Assembly: GCF_010723735.1 (NCBI RefSeq)
Contig: NZ_BLLB01000002.1
Location: 620,001 to 684,000 of the forward strand
Reading direction: 5' to 3'
Length of the DNA stretch: 64,000 nucleotides
From: Mycolicibacterium hippocampi
GTDB lineage: Bacteria; Actinomycetota; Actinomycetes; Mycobacteriales; Mycobacteriaceae
The position numbers and the translations under genes were made by a program. Below the pieces are notes generated by a model. It did not search any database. It was not told where the DNA came from and was given only the letters and a program-made list of their open reading frames with translations. Positions 26,812 to 35,574 of this stretch are shown one piece after another (the first letter of the stretch is position 1; each line of letters opens with the position of its first letter).

Positions 26812-27218
26812 GTGAGCGCCGGTCTCGCGGAGAATCGCGGCGGGGGTGAGGCCTCGACACGCACGGTCACCAACAGGGTCGGACTGTATTTCGGGTTGAT
26901 GCAGATCCTCTTCAATCTGTCCTGGGTCCTCTACGTCATCTGATTTTGCCGCTCGGCCTACTCGGGAAGATCGTCGCGGGCGTCACAGCGCTGTCCGCAC
27001 TCGCGTTCCTGCTGATGCCCCTGGTCGCCGACGTCGGCCCTGGTGCCTTCCTCGCGGCCCTTCGGCTCGGGCACGGCGGCAGCGAGGGCAAGGCCGTGGG
27101 CGCCATGTACTCGGTACTGGCCGTGGCCGCGGTGGCGCGAATCTCGGTGGTCGCCACGGGTTTCGAGGATCTTTCCGCGCCCTCGACGACGTTGTTCTGG
27201 TTGCCGGTCATCGCGTAG
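26812..27218 (+). pseudogene. Degenerate MFS-type transporter remnant
   Basis: Two hydrophobic pieces in different frames. The first (to the TGA at 26941-26943) reads TVTNRVGLYFGLMQILFNLS followed by WVLYVI, like the first helix of an MFS carrier. The second begins at 26946 (LLGKIVAGVTALSALAFLLM, PLVADVGPGAF), like a third helix, and stops at 27216-27218. The stretch between the two is absent, so a deletion with frame loss is likely. Alternatively these are two tiny membrane proteins, but neither has a convincing ribosome binding site. Base composition is less GC-rich than the neighbours at 26870-26945. Confidence 0.45.
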
Positions 27219-27292
27219 TCGGCGGCCGGCATCATGCTGTTGCCTGCAGCCCGCCGATCAGCACGTTCTGCATGACGGCATGCGTCGGCCCC

Positions 27293-28099
27293 TCACTTCT
27301 CGCGAAGCAACTGGTCGAAGACCACCGTGGCCCGGAATCCGCACAGCACCAGGATGTGCAGGACGAATAGCCACAGCGCCAGGGCGGTGACGGCGCCGAT
27401 GATGGGTAGGCCCCCGAACGGCGCCGACCACGGAATCGGGATGGCCAGGAACAGCACGAACCCCTGCAGAAACCCCGCCACGATGGCGCCCGTGCTGAAT
27501 GCGCCCGGCACCAACGCTCGCCATCCGATTCGACCCGGCCCGATGACCCCGAAGACACCGAGCAGCGCGGTCGAGACGGTGAGCCAGACGACGTGGAACG
27601 CGACCACCACACCCCACACCAGCGACCAGCCCCCGCGGCCGAAGAGCGGACCGATGTAGGGCGCCGACATCAGCACCGCGAGTACCAGGAACGGCGCCAC
27701 CGCCGCGACGACGAGCAGACCCGCCCGCCCGCGCCAACCGGTGAGGGTGTCACGCTCTGAAGACATCTGGACGAACGCCCGCCGCAGCCCTTCGCCGTAG
27801 AGGCTCGCGGGGAACAGCACCACCAGGGCCTGCACCCACGACATCGACAAGGCCACCGATGTCAGCGTCCGCAGCGCGGTCGGCGTGCCGTGCCCGTCGG
27901 GCAGTCCTGCGATCGCGGAGTCCATCGCGGCGGTGACGGTGTCGTGGCCGACCAGCGCCCCCACCGCCCACAGTGACGCCAGCGCCAGCGGCACCAGACC
28001 GATCACGCCGAAATACGTCGCACCGGCAGCCCACAACGCAAGGTCGCTGCCCGGGAACGTCTTTCGCACTCCAGAGGCGAACTCGCGGAAACGGCTCAC
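27293..28099 (-). CDS. YihY/BrkB-like membrane protein
   Basis: A 268-residue polytopic protein with six hydrophobic segments. It begins FREFASGVRKTFPGSDLALW and has AGATYFGVIGLVPLALASLW as first helix, as in YihY/virulence-factor BrkB proteins (often mis-annotated as RNase BN). The GTG at 28099 is set by GGGGAG 5 nt upstream. It is divergent from the CDP-alcohol transferase gene with 45 bp between. Function unknown; an envelope transporter is a common guess. Confidence 0.75.
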   Translation of the reverse strand: MSRFREFASGVRKTFPGSDLALWAAGATYFGVIGLVPLALASLWAVGALVGHDTVTAAMDSAIAGLPDGHGTPTALRTLTSVALSMSWVQALVVLFPASLYGEGLRRAFVQMSSERDTLTGWRGRAGLLVVAAVAPFLVLAVLMSAPYIGPLFGRGGWSLVWGVVVAFHVVWLTVSTALLGVFGVIGPGRIGWRALVPGAFSTGAIVAGFLQGFVLFLAIPIPWSAPFGGLPIIGAVTALALWLFVLHILVLCGFRATVVFDQLLREK

Positions 28100-28144
28100 A
28101 GGATCTCCCCTACACGCGGGTGGTTGCGCTGGCAGGCTGAGGTG

Positions 28145-28834
28145 ATGACGTCGGACGATTCCGGAGAGCACGCCGCGGACGACGCGGCCTGGTCAGAGCT
28201 GCACGGCGGCGTGCGGCCGTCGCCGGTGGTCCGAGGCTGGTTGCGGATGATGCGCGCGCTGGCAGCCGGTCCGGTCACCCGCATCCCCCCGGACGTCTTG
28301 TCCGCAGCCGGGGTACTGACCCTGGTCGCGGCGTGGGCGGCAGTCACCGGTCCCGGCTGGCCCCTGCTGGTGGTGCCGCTGGTTCTCGCTGCCGGCGTGC
28401 TCGACGGGCTCGACGGTGCGGTCGCGTTGCGCACCGGACGAGCACGTCCACTCGGGGCCGTGGTCGACGCGGTCGCCGACCGCATCGGGGATCTGCTGCT
28501 GGGGGCGATTCTGTACGCCCTCGGTGCCCCGCCGGCAACAGTGCTGGCCGCGGTCACGCTGGTGATGCTGCTGGAGTACCTCCGTGCGCGGGCACAGGCG
28601 GTGGGCATGCCCGGTGTCGGTGCCGTCACCGTCGCGGAGCGACCGACACGGCTGATCGTCGTCGCGTTGGCGGCCGGCGGCACCGCGGTGTTCCCGGCCG
28701 GTGTGCCGCCGACGGGATGGAACTGGGCAGCTGTCTTCACGGTCGCCTGGATCGTCGTCGGAGTCGTCGGGCTGGCGCAGCTGCTCCGCGGCGTCCGCCG
28801 CTCGATGCCGCCGACTTTTCGGCAGGACCGATGA
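28145..28834 (+). CDS. CDP-alcohol phosphatidyltransferase family membrane protein
   Basis: A 229-residue integral membrane enzyme. The active-site motif is present near residue 83-110 as DGLDGAVALRTGRARPLGAV then VDAVADR, i.e. D-x2-DG-x2-A...G-x3-D-x3-D, with Leu inserted before the Arg compared with the usual DGxxAR. Such enzymes move a phospho-alcohol from CDP to an acceptor. The acceptor is unknown; it may serve the adjacent lipid/carotenoid island or general phospholipid synthesis. Its 3' end overlaps the convergent desaturase gene by 98 bp, long for a gene pair. Confidence 0.82.
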   Translation: MTSDDSGEHAADDAAWSELHGGVRPSPVVRGWLRMMRALAAGPVTRIPPDVLSAAGVLTLVAAWAAVTGPGWPLLVVPLVLAAGVLDGLDGAVALRTGRARPLGAVVDAVADRIGDLLLGAILYALGAPPATVLAAVTLVMLLEYLRARAQAVGMPGVGAVTVAERPTRLIVVALAAGGTAVFPAGVPPTGWNWAAVFTVAWIVVGVVGLAQLLRGVRRSMPPTFRQDR

Positions 28835-30284
28835 GACCGGCGACGATCTCTGCCGACATCAGCACCAGCGGAATGCCGCCGCCGGGATGCGCCGAACCCC
28901 CGACGAGGAACAGGCCGGGCAGCGGGCTGCGATTGGCGGGCCGGCGCAGCGCCGCCCTGGGCCCGTGAGATGCGGTCCCGTAGATGGCACCGCCGGGAGC
29001 GCCGGCGCGGCGTTCCAGGTCGGCCGGCGTGATCACCTCTGCGAACCGGATACGTGAGCGGACGTCGACGCCGCGGCCGGCCAACACGTCCAACACGTGG
29101 TCGGCGTACCGGTCGCGCAATCCCGCAGCGTCCCAGTCCACGCCGTGGCCGGGATCGTGCGCCGGTGCGTTGACCAACACGAACCAGCCTTCCGAGTCCT
29201 CGTCCGGGCGTAGCGCCGGGTCGTCGGGTGCGTGCACGTACACGGTGGGGTCGACGACGGGGCACGGCTGCCGGCCGAAGATCGAGTCGAACTCCGCGTC
29301 GTAGTCGCGCGGGAAGTACACCCGGTGGGCGACGCCGGGTACCCGGCCGGACAACCCGAGCAGGATCGCGAACCCGGCCATCGAACGGGGACGGCGACGC
29401 AGCCGTCGCACCGACCGCGCGGTGCCGGCCGGCAGCAGCTGCTCGTAGAGCGTGGCGGCGTCGGCGTCGCTCACCACCACGTCAGCCGAGAACTCGCCCC
29501 CGCCGGCGCGCACCCCGCTCGCCCGGCCACCCGACACCAGTACGGCCTCGACCCTTGTGTCCGTTCGGATCTCGACGCCGAGTTCCCGGCACCGGTCTGC
29601 GAGGGCGTCGACGATGCACCGCAACCCGCCGGGTACGTACCACGCGCCGAACTCCTGCTCGACGAACGCCGACACCGCGAGCACTGCCGGCGTGCGGCGC
29701 GGATCGGATCCCGAATACGTCGCATAGCGGTTGAGCCACATCCGCAGCCGCGGGTCGGGCAGTGCCCGACGTCCGAGACCGTCGATGGTCCGCCACGGCG
29801 CGACCGCCTTGAGATCAGCCGGACTGGCGCTCATCCGAGCCAGCGCCCCCAGCGAAACCGGCTGCCGCAGCACGGGTTCACCGACGAGGTCCCACAACCG
29901 ACGGGAATCTTCGTGCAGGCGCCGCCACGACTCCCCCGCCCCGAGCCCCAACGCTTCGTCGATCGCCGCAGGCACCGCAGCCGGATCGTGCGGCAGCATC
30001 ATCTCGGTGCCGTCGGCGAAGCGGTAGACGCAGGCCGGGTCAACCCGGGACAACACCAGCTCAGCCGGGCCGCCGGTGTCGGTGAACAGGTCGGTCAGCA
30101 CCTCGGGCACGGTCAACAGCGAGGGGCCGGTGTCGAAGGTGAAGCCGTCGCGTTCGACGACGCCGAGCTTGCCCCCCACCGTCGGCGCCGCCTCGAGCAC
30201 CGTCACCTGATGACCGAGCGCAGCCAGCCGGGCCGCCGCCGCGAGTCCACCCAACCCCGCTCCGATGACAAGTACCCGGCTCAT
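28737..30284 (-). CDS. CrtI/CrtD-type carotenoid (phytoene or 3,4-) desaturase
   Basis: A 515-residue FAD enzyme. The dinucleotide motif is VIGAGLGGLAAAARLAALG (about 5-23), then GGKLGVVERDGFTFDTGPSL, an EFGAWYVPGG substrate-domain motif and a C-terminal GLFLVGGSAHPGGGIP typical of carotenoid desaturases. YFPRDYDAEFDSIF and FVLVNAPAH are shared by CrtI/CrtD members. It adds double bonds to a C40 polyene: phytoene to lycopene (CrtI), or the 3',4' bond after hydration (CrtD). No second such gene is in the window, so both remain possible. It is followed 4 bp into the next gene upstream (GT2), one transcript. An Arg-rich tail overlaps the opposite gene. Confidence 0.85.
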   Translation of the reverse strand: MSRVLVIGAGLGGLAAAARLAALGHQVTVLEAAPTVGGKLGVVERDGFTFDTGPSLLTVPEVLTDLFTDTGGPAELVLSRVDPACVYRFADGTEMMLPHDPAAVPAAIDEALGLGAGESWRRLHEDSRRLWDLVGEPVLRQPVSLGALARMSASPADLKAVAPWRTIDGLGRRALPDPRLRMWLNRYATYSGSDPRRTPAVLAVSAFVEQEFGAWYVPGGLRCIVDALADRCRELGVEIRTDTRVEAVLVSGGRASGVRAGGGEFSADVVVSDADAATLYEQLLPAGTARSVRRLRRRPRSMAGFAILLGLSGRVPGVAHRVYFPRDYDAEFDSIFGRQPCPVVDPTVYVHAPDDPALRPDEDSEGWFVLVNAPAHDPGHGVDWDAAGLRDRYADHVLDVLAGRGVDVRSRIRFAEVITPADLERRAGAPGGAIYGTASHGPRAALRRPANRSPLPGLFLVGGSAHPGGGIPLVLMSAEIVAGLIGPAEKSAASSGGRRGAAAPARRLRRRSRRP

Positions 30285-31417
30285 ACCGCCCGCTCCTTCC
30301 AGCGCAGCGTGCCCCGCACCCGCCCGACCCACGAGGATGCCAGCAACGCCAACAACGTCACGATCGACAGCGGGTGGGCAGCAGCGTCCAGCAGGGCGGG
30401 CCCCCCTTCCGTCGGGCGGCACCACCGCCCGGCCGACAGTCGACCCGCGACGCCGGCGGCGTAGCCGAGGGCTCCGGTCGGTGATCCCGCGACCGCCGCG
30501 ACGGCCGGGAGCACGTAGACGACCGCCAGTGCGGCGCCGACGGCCAGGCCACCGGCCGGCGAGCCGAAGGCCGCCCACAGCGACTTGCGGTATCCCTCGC
30601 TCAGCTCGCGTCCGGTGTCGTACATGCGACACGTCGCCAACGCCGAGCCGTCGGCGACGCCGGTGCGCCCGCCTGCCGCCCGGACCGCGCGGGCCAGGCC
30701 GATGTCGTCGAGCACCTGGCCCGACACCGCCTGCCAGCCCCCGGCACGATCCAGCGCAGCACGGTCGACCAGCAGGAACTGCCCGTTGGCCACCGCCATC
30801 GACTGCCGCAGCGAGCGCTCGGCGATCGCCAGCGGCAGCGTCGTCAGCCACGACCACGCCAGCAACGGCTGCACGAGACGGCCCAAAGCTCCCGCGGCGA
30901 CCTGGCGGGGCCAGGCACTGACCATCGCCAGCGCTTCGGGACCTCGCAGAAGCGACGCGGCCGCCGCAACCGCGTCGGGTGCCAACACCACATCGGCATC
31001 GACGAAGACCAGCAGGTCGCCCCGCGCCGCGGCGGTGAGTTGGGCGCAGGCGTGCGGCTTGCCCAGCCAGCCCGGTGGCGGCGCAGTTCCGGCCAGCACC
31101 GCCAACCGTGGGTCGCCTGCGGCGACCTCGCGCACCACATCTGCGGTGCCGTCACTGGAACCGTCATCGAGAATTAAGATTTCGGCGTCGGCCAGGCCGC
31201 GCTGAGCGAGCAGGGACCGCACGGTGGCGCCGATGCGGTGCGCCTCGTCGCGTGCCGGCACCAGCACAGACACCGCGCAGGTGACGGGTTCCGGCACGTC
31301 CGGCGGACGCCGCAACAGGCGCAGATTGAGCATCGCGTGTGCCGTCCCCAGGCACGACAGCGCGGATCCGGTGGCAACGACGACGCGTAAGATTTTCTTC
31401 GAGCGCGCATCGGGCAC
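30281..31417 (-). CDS. Family 2 glycosyltransferase, probably carotenoid glycosyltransferase (CruC/CruG-like)
   Basis: A 378-residue membrane-associated GT2 enzyme. Nucleotide-sugar motifs are VPARDEAHRIG, ILDDGSSDGT and VFVDADVV (D-x-D), then QVLDDIGLARA. There is a hydrophobic N-terminal segment and two to three at the C-terminus. The desaturase gene overlaps its stop by 4 bp and a CruF gene is divergent, so a carotenoid hydroxyl is the likely acceptor, as for CruC/CruG in green sulfur bacteria and cyanobacteria. The start is uncertain: a GTG at 31417 lies 7 nt after a good -10 (TAGAGT), suggesting a leaderless mRNA; a TTG two codons earlier (31423) is the alternative. Confidence 0.8.
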   Translation of the reverse strand: MPDARSKKILRVVVATGSALSCLGTAHAMLNLRLLRRPPDVPEPVTCAVSVLVPARDEAHRIGATVRSLLAQRGLADAEILILDDGSSDGTADVVREVAAGDPRLAVLAGTAPPPGWLGKPHACAQLTAAARGDLLVFVDADVVLAPDAVAAAASLLRGPEALAMVSAWPRQVAAGALGRLVQPLLAWSWLTTLPLAIAERSLRQSMAVANGQFLLVDRAALDRAGGWQAVSGQVLDDIGLARAVRAAGGRTGVADGSALATCRMYDTGRELSEGYRKSLWAAFGSPAGGLAVGAALAVVYVLPAVAAVAGSPTGALGYAAGVAGRLSAGRWCRPTEGGPALLDAAAHPLSIVTLLALLASSWVGRVRGTLRWKERAV

Positions 31418-31423
31418 CTGCAA

Positions 31424-31429
31424 ACTCTA
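31424..31429 (-). promoter_or_regulatory. -10 box of a probable leaderless promoter for the glycosyltransferase-desaturase operon
   Basis: TAGAGT (fits TANNNT) on the minus strand, with the GTG at 31417 at the +1 position. No clear -35 is seen, which is normal for mycobacterial promoters. Confidence 0.4.
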
Positions 31430-31503
31430 CGCAGTCTCGCGATGCCGCAGCGCCGGCAGGCAGGTTCACGCCGGCATTCGATCGTGACTGTGGAGGTCTG
31501 ACC

Positions 31504-32304
31504 GTGGCGGTTGCGGTGCCGATCGCGCCGACGCGTCCCCATCATGTGGTGTGGGGGCTTGTCGCGGCAGCCATCGCCGTGCAGATCCTGTACCCGCTGA
31601 TGCCCGAACCGTGGCGCACTCCGGTCACGGCGACCAGCGTGGTGGTGTTCTGCCTCGCCTCGCTCACCGACATCGGCCGGGTGCACGGTGCCAAGGGCGT
31701 TCTGTCGCTGATCGCGGCGGCGGGCGTGGGTGGTCTGCTCGCCGAGTCGATCGGCGTCGCCACCGGTTTTCCTTTCGGTCAGTACAGCTACACCGGGACC
31801 CTCGGGCCAGAACTCGCCGGTGTACCTGTCGTCGTGCCGATGGCCTGGGTGATGATGGCGTGGCCGGCGCTGGTGGTCGGGCGAACCCTCGCCAGGAACG
31901 GACTGGCCGTGGTGCTCGTGGCGGCGTTCGCGCTGACCGCGTGGGACGTGTTCCTCGATCCGCAGATGGTGGGCGCGGGCCACTGGGTCTGGTCTGATCC
32001 GCAGGACGGGCTCCCCCTAGTCCCCGGTATCCCGCTGTCCAATTACGCCGGATGGCTGTTGGTCTCCACGGTGGTGATGTCGCTTCTCAACTGGGCGCTC
32101 CCGCGACCTGCCGCGCCGTCATGGCCTGCGGCGACGCTGTACCTGTGGGTCTATTTCTCGTCGGTGCTGGGCCACGCGGCCTTCTTCGGACTGCCCGGAT
32201 CCGCCGTGACCGGGGGCGTGCTGATGGGGGCGGTAGCCGTGCCGTTCGCCATCTCCATGGCGCGGTTCGCCCGCCGCGAGCCGATGATCGAGGACACGAC
32301 GTGA
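31504..32304 (+). CDS. cruF: CruF-type carotenoid 1',2'-hydratase
   Basis: A 266-residue membrane protein of seven to eight helices in the CruF/bisanhydrobacterioruberin-hydratase family ('carotenoid biosynthesis protein'). Family features are the acidic and polar pattern AESIGVATGFPFGQYSYTG, TAWDVFLDPQMV and GIPLSNYAGW; the Asp in these loops are the probable catalytic residues. CruF adds water across the terminal 1',2' double bond of an open psi end, giving a tertiary alcohol that can be glycosylated. GTG start at 31504 with GGAGG upstream. It overlaps the next gene by 4 bp (GTGA), so it is coupled with the CrtU-like enzyme. Confidence 0.85.
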   Translation: MAVAVPIAPTRPHHVVWGLVAAAIAVQILYPLMPEPWRTPVTATSVVVFCLASLTDIGRVHGAKGVLSLIAAAGVGGLLAESIGVATGFPFGQYSYTGTLGPELAGVPVVVPMAWVMMAWPALVVGRTLARNGLAVVLVAAFALTAWDVFLDPQMVGAGHWVWSDPQDGLPLVPGIPLSNYAGWLLVSTVVMSLLNWALPRPAAPSWPAATLYLWVYFSSVLGHAAFFGLPGSAVTGGVLMGAVAVPFAISMARFARREPMIEDTT

Positions 32305-33851
32305 CCGATGCGATGACCAGTCGAGCAGCACCTCTGCGGATGCGTCCCCGGCGGCTGGTGACCTCGGACCCGTTGCTGGCCCACGACGTGCCGCCCGGAA
32401 CCGAGGCCGTCGTCGTCGGCGGCGGGATCGCCGGGGTTTCCGCGGCGGTCGTGTTGGCCGAACGCGGCGTTGCCGTGACGCTGCTGGAAAGTGCCGGGTA
32501 TCTCGGCGGACGGTTGGGTGCCTGGCCCGAGCGTCTCCCCGGCGGCGGCGAGCAGATGGTCGAGCACGGGTTCCACGCCTTCTTCCGGCATTACTACACC
32601 TGGCGCGCCATCCTTCGGCGCGCCGACCCGGAGTTGGCGTTCCTCACGCCGGTGAAGAGCTACCCGGTGATCTCTGCGAGTTGGCCTGCCGAGGACCTGT
32701 CCGGGCTCCCGGCCGCGCCCCCGCTGAACCTGCTGGCACTGGCCCTGCGCTCCAAGAGTCTGACACGACGGGAACTCACCGCGGCCAACCCCGACACCGG
32801 CCGCGCGCTGCTGGCTTACGACCGCGCCGCCACCTACGCCGAGTTCGACGACATGGACGCCGCCACCTTTCTGGATCAGTTCGGGATGACCGAACGCAGC
32901 CGCAGCATGTTGTTCGAGGCCTTCGCACGATCGTTCTTCTGCAATCAGGCGGAACTGTCCGCTGCCGAATTGGTGGCGATGTTCCACTACTACTTCCTCG
33001 GCAACCCCGAGGGCATCGGGTTCGACGTCCCCACCACCGACTACGCCACCGCGATCTGGAACCCGTTGCGGCACTACCTGAAACAACATGGTGCCGACGT
33101 GCGCACCGGGGTTCGCGTCACCTCAGTGGAGCCGGACGACCAGAACTGGCGGGTCGACGCCGGCGGCGAGGCACTGACCACGCGCCACCTCGTCCTGGCG
33201 CTCGACCCGGGCGCACTGCAGACCGTCGTCGCCGCCTCCCCTCTGACGGGACACGCGCCACTGCTGGTTCGTCAATGTGAAAGCTTGCGGGTCGCACCGC
33301 CGTTCGCGGTCAGCAGGATCTGGTTCGACCGCGATGTCGCTGCCGAGCGCCCGCCGTTCAGTGCGGTCAGCGGTCAACCGAACCTCGACTCGATCGCCGT
33401 GTATTCGCGGTTCGAGGAGCCCAGTGTCCGGTGGGCCGGCGTCACGGGGGGTTCGGTGGTCGAACTGCACTCGTACTCCTGCCGCCTCGGCGACGCGACG
33501 GAAGCCGCCCGGGCGCTGCGGCACGAACTCGCGACGCTGTGGCCCGAGACGGCCGATGCAACCGTGCTGCACACTTACGACCAGCTCGAGGCGACGGCGC
33601 CGGCGTTCCCGCCCGGTTCTGCAGGGACCCGGCCGGGGGTTCGAACCGATGCACGCGGGCTTCGTGTCGCCGGCGATTACGTCGAAATGCCTTATCTCTC
33701 AGGGCTCATGGAACGATCCGCGATGTCGGGAGTGCTCGCCGCCAACGATGTCCTGGCAGAACTCGGGGTCGCGGCCGAACCCGTTCTCGGCGTGCCGCAA
33801 CGCGGCCTGCTCGCCGGGGTGCCGCGTTTCGGTAAGGCGAAGTCCGGCTGA
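32301..33851 (+). CDS. crtU: CrtU-like FAD-dependent carotenoid desaturase/aromatase
   Basis: A 516-residue flavoprotein: VVVGGGIAGVSAAVVLAERG (about 34-53), then GYLGGRLGAW and the CrtU-type segment HGFHAFFRHYYTWRAILRR, ending in a flavin-binding LRVAGDYVEMPYLSG. CrtU converts a beta-ring to an aromatic phi-ring (isorenieratene/chlorobactene). The sequence fits that branch better than CrtI. No Rieske motif is present. GTG at 32301 overlaps the cruF stop. With the cyclase at 38.4 kb it suggests an aromatic or related end group, but it could also be a related desaturase. Confidence 0.72.
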   Translation: MTDAMTSRAAPLRMRPRRLVTSDPLLAHDVPPGTEAVVVGGGIAGVSAAVVLAERGVAVTLLESAGYLGGRLGAWPERLPGGGEQMVEHGFHAFFRHYYTWRAILRRADPELAFLTPVKSYPVISASWPAEDLSGLPAAPPLNLLALALRSKSLTRRELTAANPDTGRALLAYDRAATYAEFDDMDAATFLDQFGMTERSRSMLFEAFARSFFCNQAELSAAELVAMFHYYFLGNPEGIGFDVPTTDYATAIWNPLRHYLKQHGADVRTGVRVTSVEPDDQNWRVDAGGEALTTRHLVLALDPGALQTVVAASPLTGHAPLLVRQCESLRVAPPFAVSRIWFDRDVAAERPPFSAVSGQPNLDSIAVYSRFEEPSVRWAGVTGGSVVELHSYSCRLGDATEAARALRHELATLWPETADATVLHTYDQLEATAPAFPPGSAGTRPGVRTDARGLRVAGDYVEMPYLSGLMERSAMSGVLAANDVLAELGVAAEPVLGVPQRGLLAGVPRFGKAKSG

Positions 33852-33942
33852 GGTTGTCCCTGCCTTTCCGAACGGGGACCTGTGGTGGACCCACGTCGAG
33901 TTCGAGTTGCCGCAGCGGCCACGGGCCCGAACATGATTTCGG

Positions 33943-35106
33943 TTACGTCTCGGCGGCGCGGCTCTGCCTGCGGGCGGCGACCTCAGCGCGGGCGAACACC
34001 ATGACCAGCAGGGCCAGCACCGGCAGCGGCGCGACGAGCCACAACCAGCGTTGTGCCCACCACGCGCCGGTCGGCGTGGCCGGCAGCGTGGCCCCTGCCT
34101 GTTCGTAGATCCACAACACCGCCAGGTAGGCGGTCATGTGCCAGACGAAAACCGTCATCGCGACCGCGTTGATCGCCACCACCGGCTTCCACCACACCGG
34201 TCGGCGCAACAGCCTTTCGGCGGCCGGCGTGATCAGGGCCAGCAGCCCCAACTGGAACACCGCCAGCGCCGCGATGGTGGCGTTCGTCGGGAAGAGGTTC
34301 GACTCCGCTTCCCCCACGGTGGCCACCATCGACCGCGGAAGGCCCGCGACCATCAACGCGACCAGCGCGGCCAGCCCCGCCACGGCAATGGCCATCCGAA
34401 CGATCAGCGGACGACGTCCGAGTTGCCAACCACGCCATGCGTAGCCGAGTTGGTGACAGAACACCCAGACGAGTGCGGCGGTGATCCAGGCCACCCAAAC
34501 CAGTCCCGCGCCGCGCTGCACGGCGGTGCCGGCAAGAATCAGTCCGCCCAGCACGATCAGTGCCGCCGCGCCTGCGCGGGCATGCAGCGCCGCGGTGAAA
34601 GGCACCAGCACGATCAGCACCGTGTAGACACCGATGAACCACAGCGGGGTGAGGTACCCGGGGAACCACTGCCATATCCACCGGTGCTGGCCGGGCAGTG
34701 CCGCCGCTGTGACCTTCCCGATGGCCTCCCCGATCAGCCAGGCGGCGGCCCACACAGCGGTGGGCCAGAGCACCCGGCGCAACCGGCCGCCGACGAACCG
34801 GGCGGCTGAGGTTCCTTCTGCACGAGCCCGCTCGAAAGCCACCAGATTGGCGTAGCCGCCGACGACGAAGAACAGCGGCATCACCTGCAGCACCCAGGTC
34901 GCCGCCCAGCCACCCGGCACCACATGAATCGGGTTCGGCATCACCAGGCTGCCGTCGGCGGTTCGGTGGGTCACCGAAAGCGTCCAGTGCCACATCACGA
35001 CCACCACGATGCTCAGGGCGCGGGCGGCGTCGACGACCCGGTCCCGCGAGTCCGGCGTCGCCGCAACAAGCCGGTCGAGCCCGGCTGCCGTATTCCGCCA
35101 CCACAC
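33943..35106 (-). CDS. Membrane acyltransferase family 3 protein
   Basis: A 387-residue protein with about 10 helices. The N-terminal motif is RVVDAARALSIVVVVMWHW (Arg and His of the family's R...H active-site region), then MPLFFVVGGYAN. Acyltransferase-3 proteins acylate sugars or lipids at the membrane. It lies in the carotenoid island facing the crtU gene, so it could acylate the carotenoid sugar, playing the role CruD has in Chlorobium (a different family). This is inference from position. The GTG start at 35106 is backed by GGAGG 5 nt away. Confidence 0.8.
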   Translation of the reverse strand: MWWRNTAAGLDRLVAATPDSRDRVVDAARALSIVVVVMWHWTLSVTHRTADGSLVMPNPIHVVPGGWAATWVLQVMPLFFVVGGYANLVAFERARAEGTSAARFVGGRLRRVLWPTAVWAAAWLIGEAIGKVTAAALPGQHRWIWQWFPGYLTPLWFIGVYTVLIVLVPFTAALHARAGAAALIVLGGLILAGTAVQRGAGLVWVAWITAALVWVFCHQLGYAWRGWQLGRRPLIVRMAIAVAGLAALVALMVAGLPRSMVATVGEAESNLFPTNATIAALAVFQLGLLALITPAAERLLRRPVWWKPVVAINAVAMTVFVWHMTAYLAVLWIYEQAGATLPATPTGAWWAQRWLWLVAPLPVLALLVMVFARAEVAARRQSRAAET

Positions 35107-35228
35107 CGGCGCCTCCGTCCGTCATCACCTGCCAGCGACGACGGTACTTCAGGATGGTTCACAGTCCCGGTCCGCGGAACGCGCGAGGGCGCCCGCAGAT
35201 GCGGACGCCCTCATGTCACGACAGTCGC

Positions 35229-35462
35229 TCAGTTGCGCACCGACGTGTCGACCTGCGGCACCTTCACCGACGGAAAGATCTTGTCCCGCCAGGGGTTGTT
35301 GCGGTGATCACGGTCGTACCGGTATCCCCAGTCAAATCCTGAGCCGCCGTCCCGTCCATTGAAACCGGACCCATTGCCGTCAGCCTGCGCAGGGCCGGCG
35401 AAGCCGATCACAGCTGCCGTCATCGCGCCCGCGATCACACTTACCAATCCGATGTTCTTCAT
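35229..35462 (-). CDS. Small secreted Gly/Asp-rich protein
   Basis: A 77-residue protein with a clear signal peptide (residues 1-27, ending AQA). The mature part of 50 residues is rich in Gly, Asp and Arg (GSGFNGRDGGSGFDWGYRYD) and ends KVPQVDTSVRN. I do not recognise a domain. It lies 122 bp beyond the acyltransferase start. The ATG at 35462 has GAGG 8 nt upstream. Confidence 0.65.
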   Translation of the reverse strand: MKNIGLVSVIAGAMTAAVIGFAGPAQADGNGSGFNGRDGGSGFDWGYRYDRDHRNNPWRDKIFPSVKVPQVDTSVRN

Positions 35463-35574
35463 CGAGCTCGCCTCTTCCCTCTCTACAATTCCGTCGACGG
35501 GCGGAACTGCTCTTTCAAACAGGCGAGGCGGGCGATTGATTCCATCGCCCAACGGGTTTGGAGAACAGGTGAAT

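Noticed and set aside
29232..30464. 410-codon open frame opposite the carotenoid desaturase
   Set aside because: Composition is typical of a shadow frame (His/Arg/Pro/Gln-rich). The opposite strand encodes a clear flavoprotein.
33636..33660. GGGTTCGAACC as a tRNA T-loop
   Set aside because: It lies within the crtU-like coding frame and no acceptor or anticodon stem can be formed around it.
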